Origin: Aquimarina aggregata
Lineage (GTDB): Bacteria > Bacteroidota > Bacteroidia > Flavobacteriales > Flavobacteriaceae
DNA: 64,000 bases
Reading direction: 5' to 3'
NCBI RefSeq assembly: GCF_001632745.1
Contig: NZ_LQRT01000002.1
Span: 62,001-126,000 of the forward strand
The translations under genes were made by a program, and so were the position numbers. The notes beneath the pieces were generated by a model. That model was not told the origin of the DNA, did not search any database, and saw only the letters and a program-made list of their open reading frames with translations. Positions within the stretch are counted from its first letter, which is position 1. Every line of letters starts with the position of its first letter. Positions 58,197 to 64,000 of this stretch are shown here, in pieces.

Positions 58197-58670
58197 CTAA
58201 CGATGATGGTAAGGTTCATTTTTTAATATTGTAAAACCTCTATATAATTGTTCAACAAAAAATAAACGAACCATTTGATGAGAAAACGTCATTTTTGATA
58301 GTGATAATTTGCTATTAGCACGTTGATAGACTTCAGGACTAAATCCATAAGGTCCTCCTATTACAAAAATTAATTGTTTAATCCCACTATTCATATATTT
58401 TTGTAAGGCTTCAGAAAATTGAACAGAATCATATTGTTTTCCATTTTCATCCAATACTACCAAAATATCAGAATTTTCTACTTTACTCAAAATTAAAGAA
58501 CCTTCCTTTTCTTTTTGCTGAGCTTCACTAAGGTTTTTTGAGTTTTTAAGATCGGGAATTACTTCAAAAATAAATTTACCATAAAACCCTAACCTCTTGA
58601 TATACTTTTGAGTAAGCTCTTCAAGTTGTTTATCGTCAGTTTTACCTATTGCAAGTAATTTAATGGTCAT
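58197..58670 (-). CDS. rlmH: 23S rRNA pseudouridine-1915 N3-methyltransferase RlmH
   Basis: This 157-residue SPOUT methyltransferase has all family features: MTIKLLAIGKTDDKQLEEL, LDENGKQYDSVQFSE, FVIGGPYGFSPEVYQRA (the glycine-rich SAM knot), SLSKMTFSHQMVRLFFVEQLYRGF and the C-terminal YHH near residue 155. It methylates N3 of pseudouridine 1915 in helix 69. It is leftward and diverges from nadC across 141 bp. The maf/UbiA pair is downstream of it by 63 bp. Confidence 0.97.
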   Translation of the reverse strand: MTIKLLAIGKTDDKQLEELTQKYIKRLGFYGKFIFEVIPDLKNSKNLSEAQQKEKEGSLILSKVENSDILVVLDENGKQYDSVQFSEALQKYMNSGIKQLIFVIGGPYGFSPEVYQRANSKLSLSKMTFSHQMVRLFFVEQLYRGFTILKNEPYHHR

Positions 58671-58811
58671 GTGCTATACTAAATAATTGTATTTTTTTTA
58701 AAAGTTGTTTCATTGTACTTTGTTGATTTTTATGTTCATAAAAATACCTTGTGCTTCGAACCTCGTACTTCCGACTTCTTTTTTTTACATTAGCAAAAAT
58801 AACCATTCAAT

Positions 58812-59669
58812 ATGATTAGTAAAGCCCAATTTGATAAAGAAATTGATTTGATTATATCCAATGCTATTCGAGAAGATGTTGGTGACGGAGACCATAGCTC
58901 GCTGGCATGTATTCCTGGTTCTGTGTCTGGAAAAGCAAAACTTTTGGTTAAAGATAATGGAATTTTAGCAGGAGTAGATTTTGCAAAACAGGTATTTAAT
59001 TATGTCGACCCCGAAATGATAATAGACATTAAAATTCAGGATGGAGCTTCTGTGAAATTCGGAGACATCGCTTTTTATGTGTCAGGAAAATCACAATCTA
59101 TCCTAAAAGCAGAACGATTAGTTTTAAATGCTATGCAAAGAATGAGTGCTATAGCTACAAAAACAAATCATTTTGTAAAACTGTTAGATGGAACAGGAAC
59201 AAAGATTTTGGATACCCGAAAGACTACTCCTGGAATTCGTGCATTAGAAAAGTGGGCAGTAAAAATTGGGGGAGGAGAAAATCATCGATTTGCACTTTAT
59301 GATATGATTATGCTAAAAGATAATCATATCGATTTTGCAGGAGGTATTACAAAGGCAATCGAGAAAACAAAACAGTATTTATTAGATAATAGTTTAGATC
59401 TTAAAATCATTGTAGAAGCCCGTGATCTTAATGAAATTAAAGAAATACTTAAAACTCCAGGAGTATATCGGATATTAATTGATAATTTTAATTACGAAGA
59501 TACTAAAAAGGCTGTAGCGCTTATAGGTGATACCTGTTTAACAGAATCTAGTGGAGGTATTAATGAAGATACCGTTAGAAAATATGCAGAATGTGGTGTT
59601 GATTATATAAGTAGTGGGGCGTTAACTCACTCTGTATATAATTTAGATTTAAGCCTAAAAGCGATATAA
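58812..59669 (+). CDS. nadC: Nicotinate-nucleotide pyrophosphorylase NadC
   Basis: This 285-residue enzyme converts quinolinate and PRPP to nicotinate mononucleotide in de novo NAD synthesis. Diagnostic segments are EDVGDGDHSSLA, ERLVLNAMQRMSAIATKT, DTRKTTPGIRALEKWAVKIGGG and LYDMIMLKDNHIDFAG, with TESSGGINEDTVRKYAECGVDYISSGALTHS at the phosphate-binding barrel end. Full length. The YihY-like gene starts 10 bp after its stop, so it heads the rightward unit that continues with the chalcone-isomerase-like genes. Confidence 0.97.
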   Translation: MISKAQFDKEIDLIISNAIREDVGDGDHSSLACIPGSVSGKAKLLVKDNGILAGVDFAKQVFNYVDPEMIIDIKIQDGASVKFGDIAFYVSGKSQSILKAERLVLNAMQRMSAIATKTNHFVKLLDGTGTKILDTRKTTPGIRALEKWAVKIGGGENHRFALYDMIMLKDNHIDFAGGITKAIEKTKQYLLDNSLDLKIIVEARDLNEIKEILKTPGVYRILIDNFNYEDTKKAVALIGDTCLTESSGGINEDTVRKYAECGVDYISSGALTHSVYNLDLSLKAI

Positions 59670-59679
59670 GCTAAAATAT

Positions 59680-60603
59680 ATGTCAAAAGCAATTGAAGAT
59701 AAGTTAAGTAAAATTCCTGTGATTAATCTTTTGGTTAAGTTAGGGAAAAAACTTGTTCTTCCTGGTTTTGAAGGATTGTCGGTATATGATTTGATTGAAA
59801 TCTATGTCATCGGAATTATAAAAGGAACCTTTTCAGCAAGAGCAAGTTCTATCTCATGGAGTTTCTTTCTTTCATTATTTCCATTTTTGCTTTTTCTTTT
59901 AAATCTTATCCCTTATGTACCTATTGATAATTTTGAAAATAATTTTTTCGAGTTTATAAATGGAGCATTACCAAAACAAACATCAGTTTTTTTTTCTGGG
60001 ATTTTTAATGATATAGCCTCAAATCCAAGAGGAGGGTTGTTATCAACTGTATTTATACTTTCAATCTTATTTATGACAAACGGAATAAATGCAGTTTTTT
60101 CTGGTTTTGAGTATTCCTATCACGTCAATTTAAATAGAAATTTTGTAAGACAGTATCTTGTGGCACTTGGAGTATCTATAATCGTGGCATCCTTATTGTT
60201 AGTTACGGTAATAGGTACATTGTATTTTACATATTTAGTGAATAATTTAAATGAGATAGGAATGGTAGATGATACGTTGTTTTGGCTAACAATCGGTCAA
60301 TACGCGTTGTTCGTTTTTATGATATTTATTATAGTAGCGACACTATTCTATTTTGGCACTTCAGAAGGAAGAAATAATAAATTCTTTTCTCCAGGTGCTT
60401 TTATGACTACTTTTTTGATTATTATTACTACATATTTATTTGGAATTTATATAGATAATTTTTCAAATTATAATAAATTATATGGATCTATTGGAGCCGT
60501 ATTAATATTAATGCTGTATATATGGCTCAATGCCAATCTATTATTGTTGGGTTTTGAGCTTAATGCCTCATTAAACCAATTAAGAAAGAATTTTGATAAG
60601 TAA
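59680..60603 (+). CDS. YihY/BrkB family membrane protein
   Basis: This 307-residue protein has six predicted membrane helices. It shows YihY/virulence factor BrkB markers: FSARASSISWSFFLSLFPFLLFLLN at helix 1, then SILFMTNGINAVFSGFEYSY, YFGTSEGRNNKFFSPGAFMTTFLI and LYGSIGAVLILMLYIWLNANLLLLGFELNA at the end. The family was once called ribonuclease BN, but the function is unproven; proposed roles include envelope transport. It sits 10 bp after nadC and 31 bp before the first chalcone-isomerase-like gene. Confidence 0.94.
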   Translation: MSKAIEDKLSKIPVINLLVKLGKKLVLPGFEGLSVYDLIEIYVIGIIKGTFSARASSISWSFFLSLFPFLLFLLNLIPYVPIDNFENNFFEFINGALPKQTSVFFSGIFNDIASNPRGGLLSTVFILSILFMTNGINAVFSGFEYSYHVNLNRNFVRQYLVALGVSIIVASLLLVTVIGTLYFTYLVNNLNEIGMVDDTLFWLTIGQYALFVFMIFIIVATLFYFGTSEGRNNKFFSPGAFMTTFLIIITTYLFGIYIDNFSNYNKLYGSIGAVLILMLYIWLNANLLLLGFELNASLNQLRKNFDK

Positions 60604-60634
60604 TTTAATTTAACACAAACAGATAATTTTAAGT

Positions 60635-61195
60635 ATGAAAAAACTAAGCGTATTATTTTTAGCATTGGTAACGGTTATATCCGTACAAGGACAAGTAAAA
60701 ATTGGGGATGCAACTTTACCAAATAATGTAACATTCAATAAAGAAAGTCTCGTCTTTAATGGAGGAGGATTAAGAGAAAAACTCTTTATCGATATTTATG
60801 CTGGAGGATTATATCTTAATAAGAAAAATAAAAGTGCAAGTGCAATTGCAGAGGCTGATGAAACCATGGCTATTAAACTACACATTTTATCAGGGCTAAT
60901 GTCTACAAATAAAATGGCTAATGCATTAAGAGAAGGTTTTGAAAAATCTACAAATGGTAATTTGGCACCTTATCAAGAACGAATAGAAAAATTTATCGGT
61001 TTTATTAATAATGAAATCGAGGTTGATCAAGTATATGATATTGTGTATGAAAAAGGTAAAGGAAGTGTTATTTATAAGGACGGAGTAGAAAAAGGATACG
61101 TTACTGGTTTAGATTTTAAGGTGGCTCTTTTTAACATTTGGTTAGGAAATAAACCAGCGGATAAGGGACTTAAGAAAGAAATGCTAGGTAATTAG
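60635..61195 (+). CDS. Chalcone-isomerase-like secreted protein (copy 1)
   Basis: This 186-residue protein has a signal peptide cleaved after SVQGQ. The chalcone-isomerase-like (PF16036) core has VTFNKESLVFNGGGLREKLF, IYAGGLYL, ADETMAIKLHI and FKVALFNIWLG. Bacterial relatives lack most residues of plant chalcone isomerase and are thought to bind fatty acids or other hydrophobic ligands. It is the least similar of three paralogues in the 2.5 kb, the others at 61339 and 62523. It probably shares a transcript with nadC-yihY. Confidence 0.88.
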   Translation: MKKLSVLFLALVTVISVQGQVKIGDATLPNNVTFNKESLVFNGGGLREKLFIDIYAGGLYLNKKNKSASAIAEADETMAIKLHILSGLMSTNKMANALREGFEKSTNGNLAPYQERIEKFIGFINNEIEVDQVYDIVYEKGKGSVIYKDGVEKGYVTGLDFKVALFNIWLGNKPADKGLKKEMLGN

Positions 61196-61252
61196 AAATC
61201 AATAAAATATAATTGTATTTTTGTTAAAATTAAGGTAGGCATTCGTCATAAT

Positions 61253-61283
61253 GTTGTGCGTGCATAATATTTTTTTATATTTG
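61253..61283 (+). promoter_or_regulatory. Bacteroidota promoter for copy 2
   Basis: GTTG at 61253-61256 (-33) and TATATTTG at 61276-61283 (-7) are separated by 19 nt, close to the Flavobacterium consensus TTG-N19-TAnnTTTG. It lies 55 bp upstream of the 61339 gene, so this paralogue has its own promoter. Confidence 0.7.
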
Positions 61284-61338
61284 TTTGCCAACAAAATGTT
61301 AAAAAAATCTAATAAGCCCCAATTAAACCTTAATTAAC

Positions 61339-61899
61339 ATGAAGAAAATTATTTTAATACTTATTACCTTTTTTTCTTTTACTGCAATTGGACAAATAAG
61401 AGTTGGTAAAGCAATTTTACCATATGAGGAAAATTTTGCAGATACAGATTTAAAATTAAACGGAGCAGGAATGAGAGAAATGCTTTGGATAGATTTGTAT
61501 GCTGGTGGATTATATCTACAAGGTAAAAGTAAAGATCCTAAGATGATCTTAGAATCTGATAAAACGATGGCTATAAAATTAAATATAGTTTCTGGTTTTG
61601 TAACACAAAAGAAAATGATCAAAGCAGTGCGAGATGGTTTTCACAAAGCTACCTTTGGTAATACGAAACCTCTAGATAAAAGAATTAATCAGTTTATTAA
61701 ATTTTTTTCCGAACCTATAGTTAAGAATGATATTTTCGACATAGTTTATATAAAAGATGTTGGAGTAAAAGCTTTTAAAAACGGGAAAGAATTAGGTGTC
61801 ATAAAAGGTCGTGATTTTAAGTATGCTTTGTTTAAAATATGGCTTGGAGATGAACCTGCAAGTGAAGGTATAAAAAAAGGGATGTTAGGTATCCAATAA
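61339..61899 (+). CDS. Chalcone-isomerase-like secreted protein (copy 2)
   Basis: This 186-residue paralogue has a signal peptide cleaved after TAIGQ and the family core LKLNGAGMREMLWIDLYAGGLYL, then SDKTMAIKLNIVSG and KGRDFKYALFKIWLGDEPA. Its 3' end is nearly identical in protein to copy 3 (GRDFKYALFKIWLG), and the DNA there differs only by scattered third-position changes, so the two share recent ancestry or conversion. It has its own promoter and terminator and is followed by DUF2147. The ligand is unknown. Confidence 0.88.
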   Translation: MKKIILILITFFSFTAIGQIRVGKAILPYEENFADTDLKLNGAGMREMLWIDLYAGGLYLQGKSKDPKMILESDKTMAIKLNIVSGFVTQKKMIKAVRDGFHKATFGNTKPLDKRINQFIKFFSEPIVKNDIFDIVYIKDVGVKAFKNGKELGVIKGRDFKYALFKIWLGDEPASEGIKKGMLGIQ

Positions 61900-61918
61900 C
61901 CTAGTTCTATTAATATAT

Positions 61919-61949
61919 AAGCTATCTGCAGAGCCGCAGATAGCTTTTC
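61919..61949 (+). terminator. Terminator after copy 2
   Basis: An 11-bp perfect stem (AAGCTATCTGC at 61919-61929, GCAGATAGCTT at 61936-61946) with a 6-nt loop is followed by TTCT. It lies 20 nt after the stop of the 61339 gene. Confidence 0.8.
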
Positions 61950-61985
61950 TAGTCTTAATTTCACTAATCAAATTATCAATTTATC

Positions 61986-62414
61986 ATGAACATTTTCAAA
62001 ACACTTTTTACACTATTACTATTGATTTCTAGTATTGCTAGTGCACAACAAGAAATTGTAGGTGAATGGAAAACTATCGATGATACTACAGGAAAACCAA
62101 AATCTATAGTAGAGATTTACAAAGAAGGAGACAAATTCTATGGTAAAATCAAAAGAATATTGAAAGAAGAAGATAGAAGTAAATTATGTATTGAATGTAA
62201 TGGGGAAGAACATAATCAACCAATAGAAGGTATGGTTATAATCAATGAATTAGAAAAAGACGGGAATGAATACGAAGATGGTACTATCTTAGATCCAGAA
62301 AACGGAAAGGTGTATCGTTGTAAAATATGGGTCGATGAAGATAACCCTAAAGTATTAAATGTAAGAGGGTATATTGCCTTTTTATACAGGACACAAAAGT
62401 GGTTAAAAGTATAG
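61986..62414 (+). CDS. DUF2147 secreted protein
   Basis: This 142-residue protein has a signal peptide cleaved after ASAQQ. The mature part is a DUF2147 domain: EIVGEWKTIDDTTGKPKSIVEI, YGKIKRIL, CIECNGEEHNQPIEGMVIIN, DGTILDPENGKVYRCKIWVD and LNVRGYIAFLYRTQKWLKV. DUF2147 proteins are secreted and of unknown function, often placed near priA in Flavobacteriia. It lies between two chalcone-isomerase-like genes, after a terminator, so it has a separate promoter that I could not identify. Confidence 0.92.
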   Translation: MNIFKTLFTLLLLISSIASAQQEIVGEWKTIDDTTGKPKSIVEIYKEGDKFYGKIKRILKEEDRSKLCIECNGEEHNQPIEGMVIINELEKDGNEYEDGTILDPENGKVYRCKIWVDEDNPKVLNVRGYIAFLYRTQKWLKV

Positions 62415-62522
62415 TTTTTCATAGCAGTTTTAGAGAGGAGTTAAAAATTTAACACTTTTTAACGTTAGTTTTTGGCGTTTTATAGAACTAAACGTATAAT
62501 TAAACTTTAAAAAAACTAAACC

Positions 62523-63089
62523 ATGAATAAAATAATTACCCTAATAGTTGCATTGACATTCAGTTCAATAGCATCTGCCCAAGTTAGAATTGGAGATATT
62601 GTAGTCCCTGAGAAAGTGAATTTTGATGGAGAAGAGTTAGTGTTTAATGGTGGTGGTATGAGAAAAGTGCTGTCATTTAAAACTTACGCAGGTACTTTAT
62701 ATACGCAACAAAAGTATAATGAAGATAAAAAAGTATTAGAATCTGATGAAACAATGGCTATTCGATTAAATATTGCTTCTAAAAAGGTTACTAATGAAAG
62801 AATGATAAAAGTATTCAGAAAAGGTTTTGATGATGCTATGTTTGGAAATACTCAAAGTCTAGATGTAAGAATCGAAGATTTTCTTAAGTTATTTGATTCT
62901 CCAATGAAGATTAATGATTTTTATGATTTAGTGTATCTAAAAGGAAAAGGAATCAAAACATATAAAAACGGAGAAGAACTAGGTTTTATTAAAGGCCGTG
63001 ATTTTAAGTACGCTTTATTTAAAATATGGCTTGGAAATGAACCAGCATGCGAAATAATTAAAGGAGGAATGCTAGGAGAAACGAAATAA
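62523..63089 (+). CDS. Chalcone-isomerase-like secreted protein (copy 3)
   Basis: This 188-residue protein has a signal peptide cleaved after SIASAQ. The core VNFDGEELVFNGGGMRKVL, ESDETMAIRLNIAS and KGRDFKYALFKIWLGNEPA matches copies 1 and 2; the YAG-x-LY turn is kept as TYAGTLYTQQ. It contains one Cys near the C-terminus (EPACEI), absent from copies 1 and 2. A 23-bp-stem hairpin follows 12 nt after the stop, and priA is next. The function is inferred only from the family as lipid or flavonoid-like ligand binding. Confidence 0.88.
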   Translation: MNKIITLIVALTFSSIASAQVRIGDIVVPEKVNFDGEELVFNGGGMRKVLSFKTYAGTLYTQQKYNEDKKVLESDETMAIRLNIASKKVTNERMIKVFRKGFDDAMFGNTQSLDVRIEDFLKLFDSPMKINDFYDLVYLKGKGIKTYKNGEELGFIKGRDFKYALFKIWLGNEPACEIIKGGMLGETK

Positions 63090-63101
63090 AAATAGATTTT
63101 T

Positions 63102-63156
63102 ATAAAATACGAAAATAGCCTGATCAAATCATGATCAGGCTATTTTCGTATTTTAT
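63102..63156 (+). terminator. Long terminator hairpin before priA
   Basis: A 25-bp perfect stem (63102-63126 with 63132-63156) encloses the 5-nt loop AATCA; the outer arms are AATAC/GTATT-type A/T-rich sequence, giving T-rich ends in both directions. Confidence 0.85.
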
Positions 63157-63242
63157 GAGAGTAGACTTTATTTATTTTATTTCTATGTTAGAATAGCGTA
63201 AATCAGTAATAAAGTAACTAAAAATGACTTCTAGACATATTA

Positions 63243-63275
63243 TTTGACTTTCTAGAGACTAAACTTGTATTTTTG
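63243..63275 (+). promoter_or_regulatory. Bacteroidota promoter for priA
   Basis: TTTG at 63243-63246 and TATTTTTG (TAnnTTTG) at 63268-63275 are spaced by 21 nt, 44 bp upstream of the priA ATG at 63320. Confidence 0.7.
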
Positions 63276-63319
63276 TAGGCTAGAACCTGTTTAGTCTATT
63301 TTTTCTTTATACCTCGTTA

Positions 63320-64000
63320 ATGTCATACTTTATAGATGTAATTCTTCCTATACCACTCGATAAAGAGTTTACTTATAGTATAAATAGTAGTGAAGCAGCT
63401 TTTGTAAAGCCAGGTATGAGAGTAGCAGTTCAATTTGGAAAAAGTAAAATTTATGCTGCTCTGGTTACTGTAGTGCATCAAACACCTCCTATTGTTTATG
63501 AAGCAAAAGAGATAGAACATATTTTAGACGAATCTCCTATTGTTACAAAGGATCAACTAAAGCTTTGGTCTTGGATTTCTAGTTATTATATGTGTACTAA
63601 AGGAGAAGTGATGAGAGCTGCCTTACCAAGCGCTTTCTTGCTCGAAAGTGAAACTATTGTTCTTAAAAACGAGAACAATACGGTAGATGAACTTCTTTTA
63701 AAAGATGATGAATTCTTAGTCTTTGAGGCATTACAATATCAAAGTTTACTTAGAATTCAGGAAATAATGAATATTGTAAGTAAGAAAAATGTACTTCCGG
63801 TTATAAAAAGATTACTAGAAAAGGAAGTAATTACTGTACAAGAAGAGATTTATGAGCAATATAAACCAAAGATTGTTAGATATATTAAACTTGATCAAGA
63901 GTATAAAGAAGAAGAAGCTTTAAAATTATTGCTTGATTCGCTTACTCGGGCTCCAAAGCAACGAGAAGTATTGATGCAATTATTTACTTTAGAAGCTCAA
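63320..64000 (+). CDS. priA: Primosomal helicase PriA, N-terminal part
   Basis: The gene runs past the window end; 227 N-terminal codons are present from ATG 63320, with no stop. The start MSYFIDVILPIPLDKEFTYSI and RVAVQFGKSKIYAALV are the PriA 3'-DNA-binding domain, followed by a winged-helix region (QLKLWSWISSYYMCTKGEVMRAALPSAF). The helicase core should begin just beyond the window. PriA restarts stalled replication forks by loading the primosome. It has its own promoter, and it closes the conserved nadC-yihY-DUF2147-priA neighbourhood. Confidence 0.95.
   Translation, partial: MSYFIDVILPIPLDKEFTYSINSSEAAFVKPGMRVAVQFGKSKIYAALVTVVHQTPPIVYEAKEIEHILDESPIVTKDQLKLWSWISSYYMCTKGEVMRAALPSAFLLESETIVLKNENNTVDELLLKDDEFLVFEALQYQSLLRIQEIMNIVSKKNVLPVIKRLLEKEVITVQEEIYEQYKPKIVRYIKLDQEYKEEEALKLLLDSLTRAPKQREVLMQLFTLEAQ

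Noticed and set aside
60635..63089. Flavonoid synthesis by the chalcone-isomerase-like proteins
   Set aside because: They are secreted, lack the plant context and belong to a family known mainly for lipid-like ligands; no other phenylpropanoid gene is present.
1..64000. CRISPR arrays, tRNA/rRNA genes, insertion sequences or prophage
   Set aside because: No regular direct repeats with spacers, no cloverleaf or rRNA stretches, and no transposase, integrase or phage structural genes were seen.

Overview
The window looks like chromosome of a marine flavobacterium (Bacteroidota, Flavobacteriaceae; gene content and style resemble Aquimarina, which is inference). Supporting signs are the AT-rich sequence, a type A type IX secretion (T9SS) sorting domain, many lipoproteins with short lipoboxes, Bacteroidota-type promoter elements (TTG...TAnnTTTG), weak Shine-Dalgarno use, and the core gene order tsaD/tamB, lptD, amidase-MlaD-Fe-S genes, maf-UbiA-rlmH and nadC-yihY-...-priA. 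I found no rRNA, tRNA, CRISPR array, insertion sequence, prophage or replication origin.

Layout. (1) 1-20000 is an accessory-like stretch of short, mostly rightward units. It holds a DUF1223 tail, a DUF1851 protein overlapping a serine hydrolase, a DoxX-like membrane protein, an AraC / cytochrome c / DUF1772 / NmrA set, an alpha/beta hydrolase, four GNAT domains (one fused to MarR), a sulfatase, DUF3124-MarC, a membrane LytTR regulator, a CPBP protease, a GH3 glycosidase, an SMP-30-like lipoprotein and an esterase. (2) 20000-32600 holds a phytase-esterase-like lipoprotein, a T9SS-sorted protein, rsmE-tsaD diverging from the giant tamB, pfkA-mgsA, a doubtful small secreted ORF, an RDD protein and a RidA protein. 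(3) 32600-45750 is envelope and peptidoglycan related: lptD diverging from an amidase, then MlaD, an Fe-S oxidoreductase pair split by a HAD-like gene and closed by a strong terminator, then a NagZ-type GH3/serine-hydrolase fusion and an aldo/keto reductase. (4) 45750-58700 is housekeeping: rsmD-DUF3822, a RecD-like helicase, a KdsB-KdnB fusion with an acyltransferase, YebC, pterin dehydratase, a TenA-like protein, Maf, a UbiA-type prenyltransferase and RlmH. (5) 58800-64000 is nadC, yihY, three chalcone-isomerase-like paralogues interleaved with DUF2147, and the start of priA.

How the genes work together. Several genes serve the outer membrane: TamB (beta-barrel assembly), LptD (LPS insertion), MlaD (lipid trafficking), the Kdo enzyme and a PlsC-like acyltransferase. 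The amidase, the NagZ-like fusion and serine hydrolases act on cell wall or related substrates. The most notable gene is the 625-residue ORF at 49580-51457. It joins CMP-Kdo synthetase (KdsB) to a KdnB-type Kdo 8-oxidase, implying that this organism makes the aminosugar Kdo8N and couples its first and last soluble steps in one polypeptide. Other points of interest are a prenyltransferase with altered Asp-rich motifs, a MarR-GNAT fusion with a palindrome on its promoter, and the redox operon at 3578-6280.
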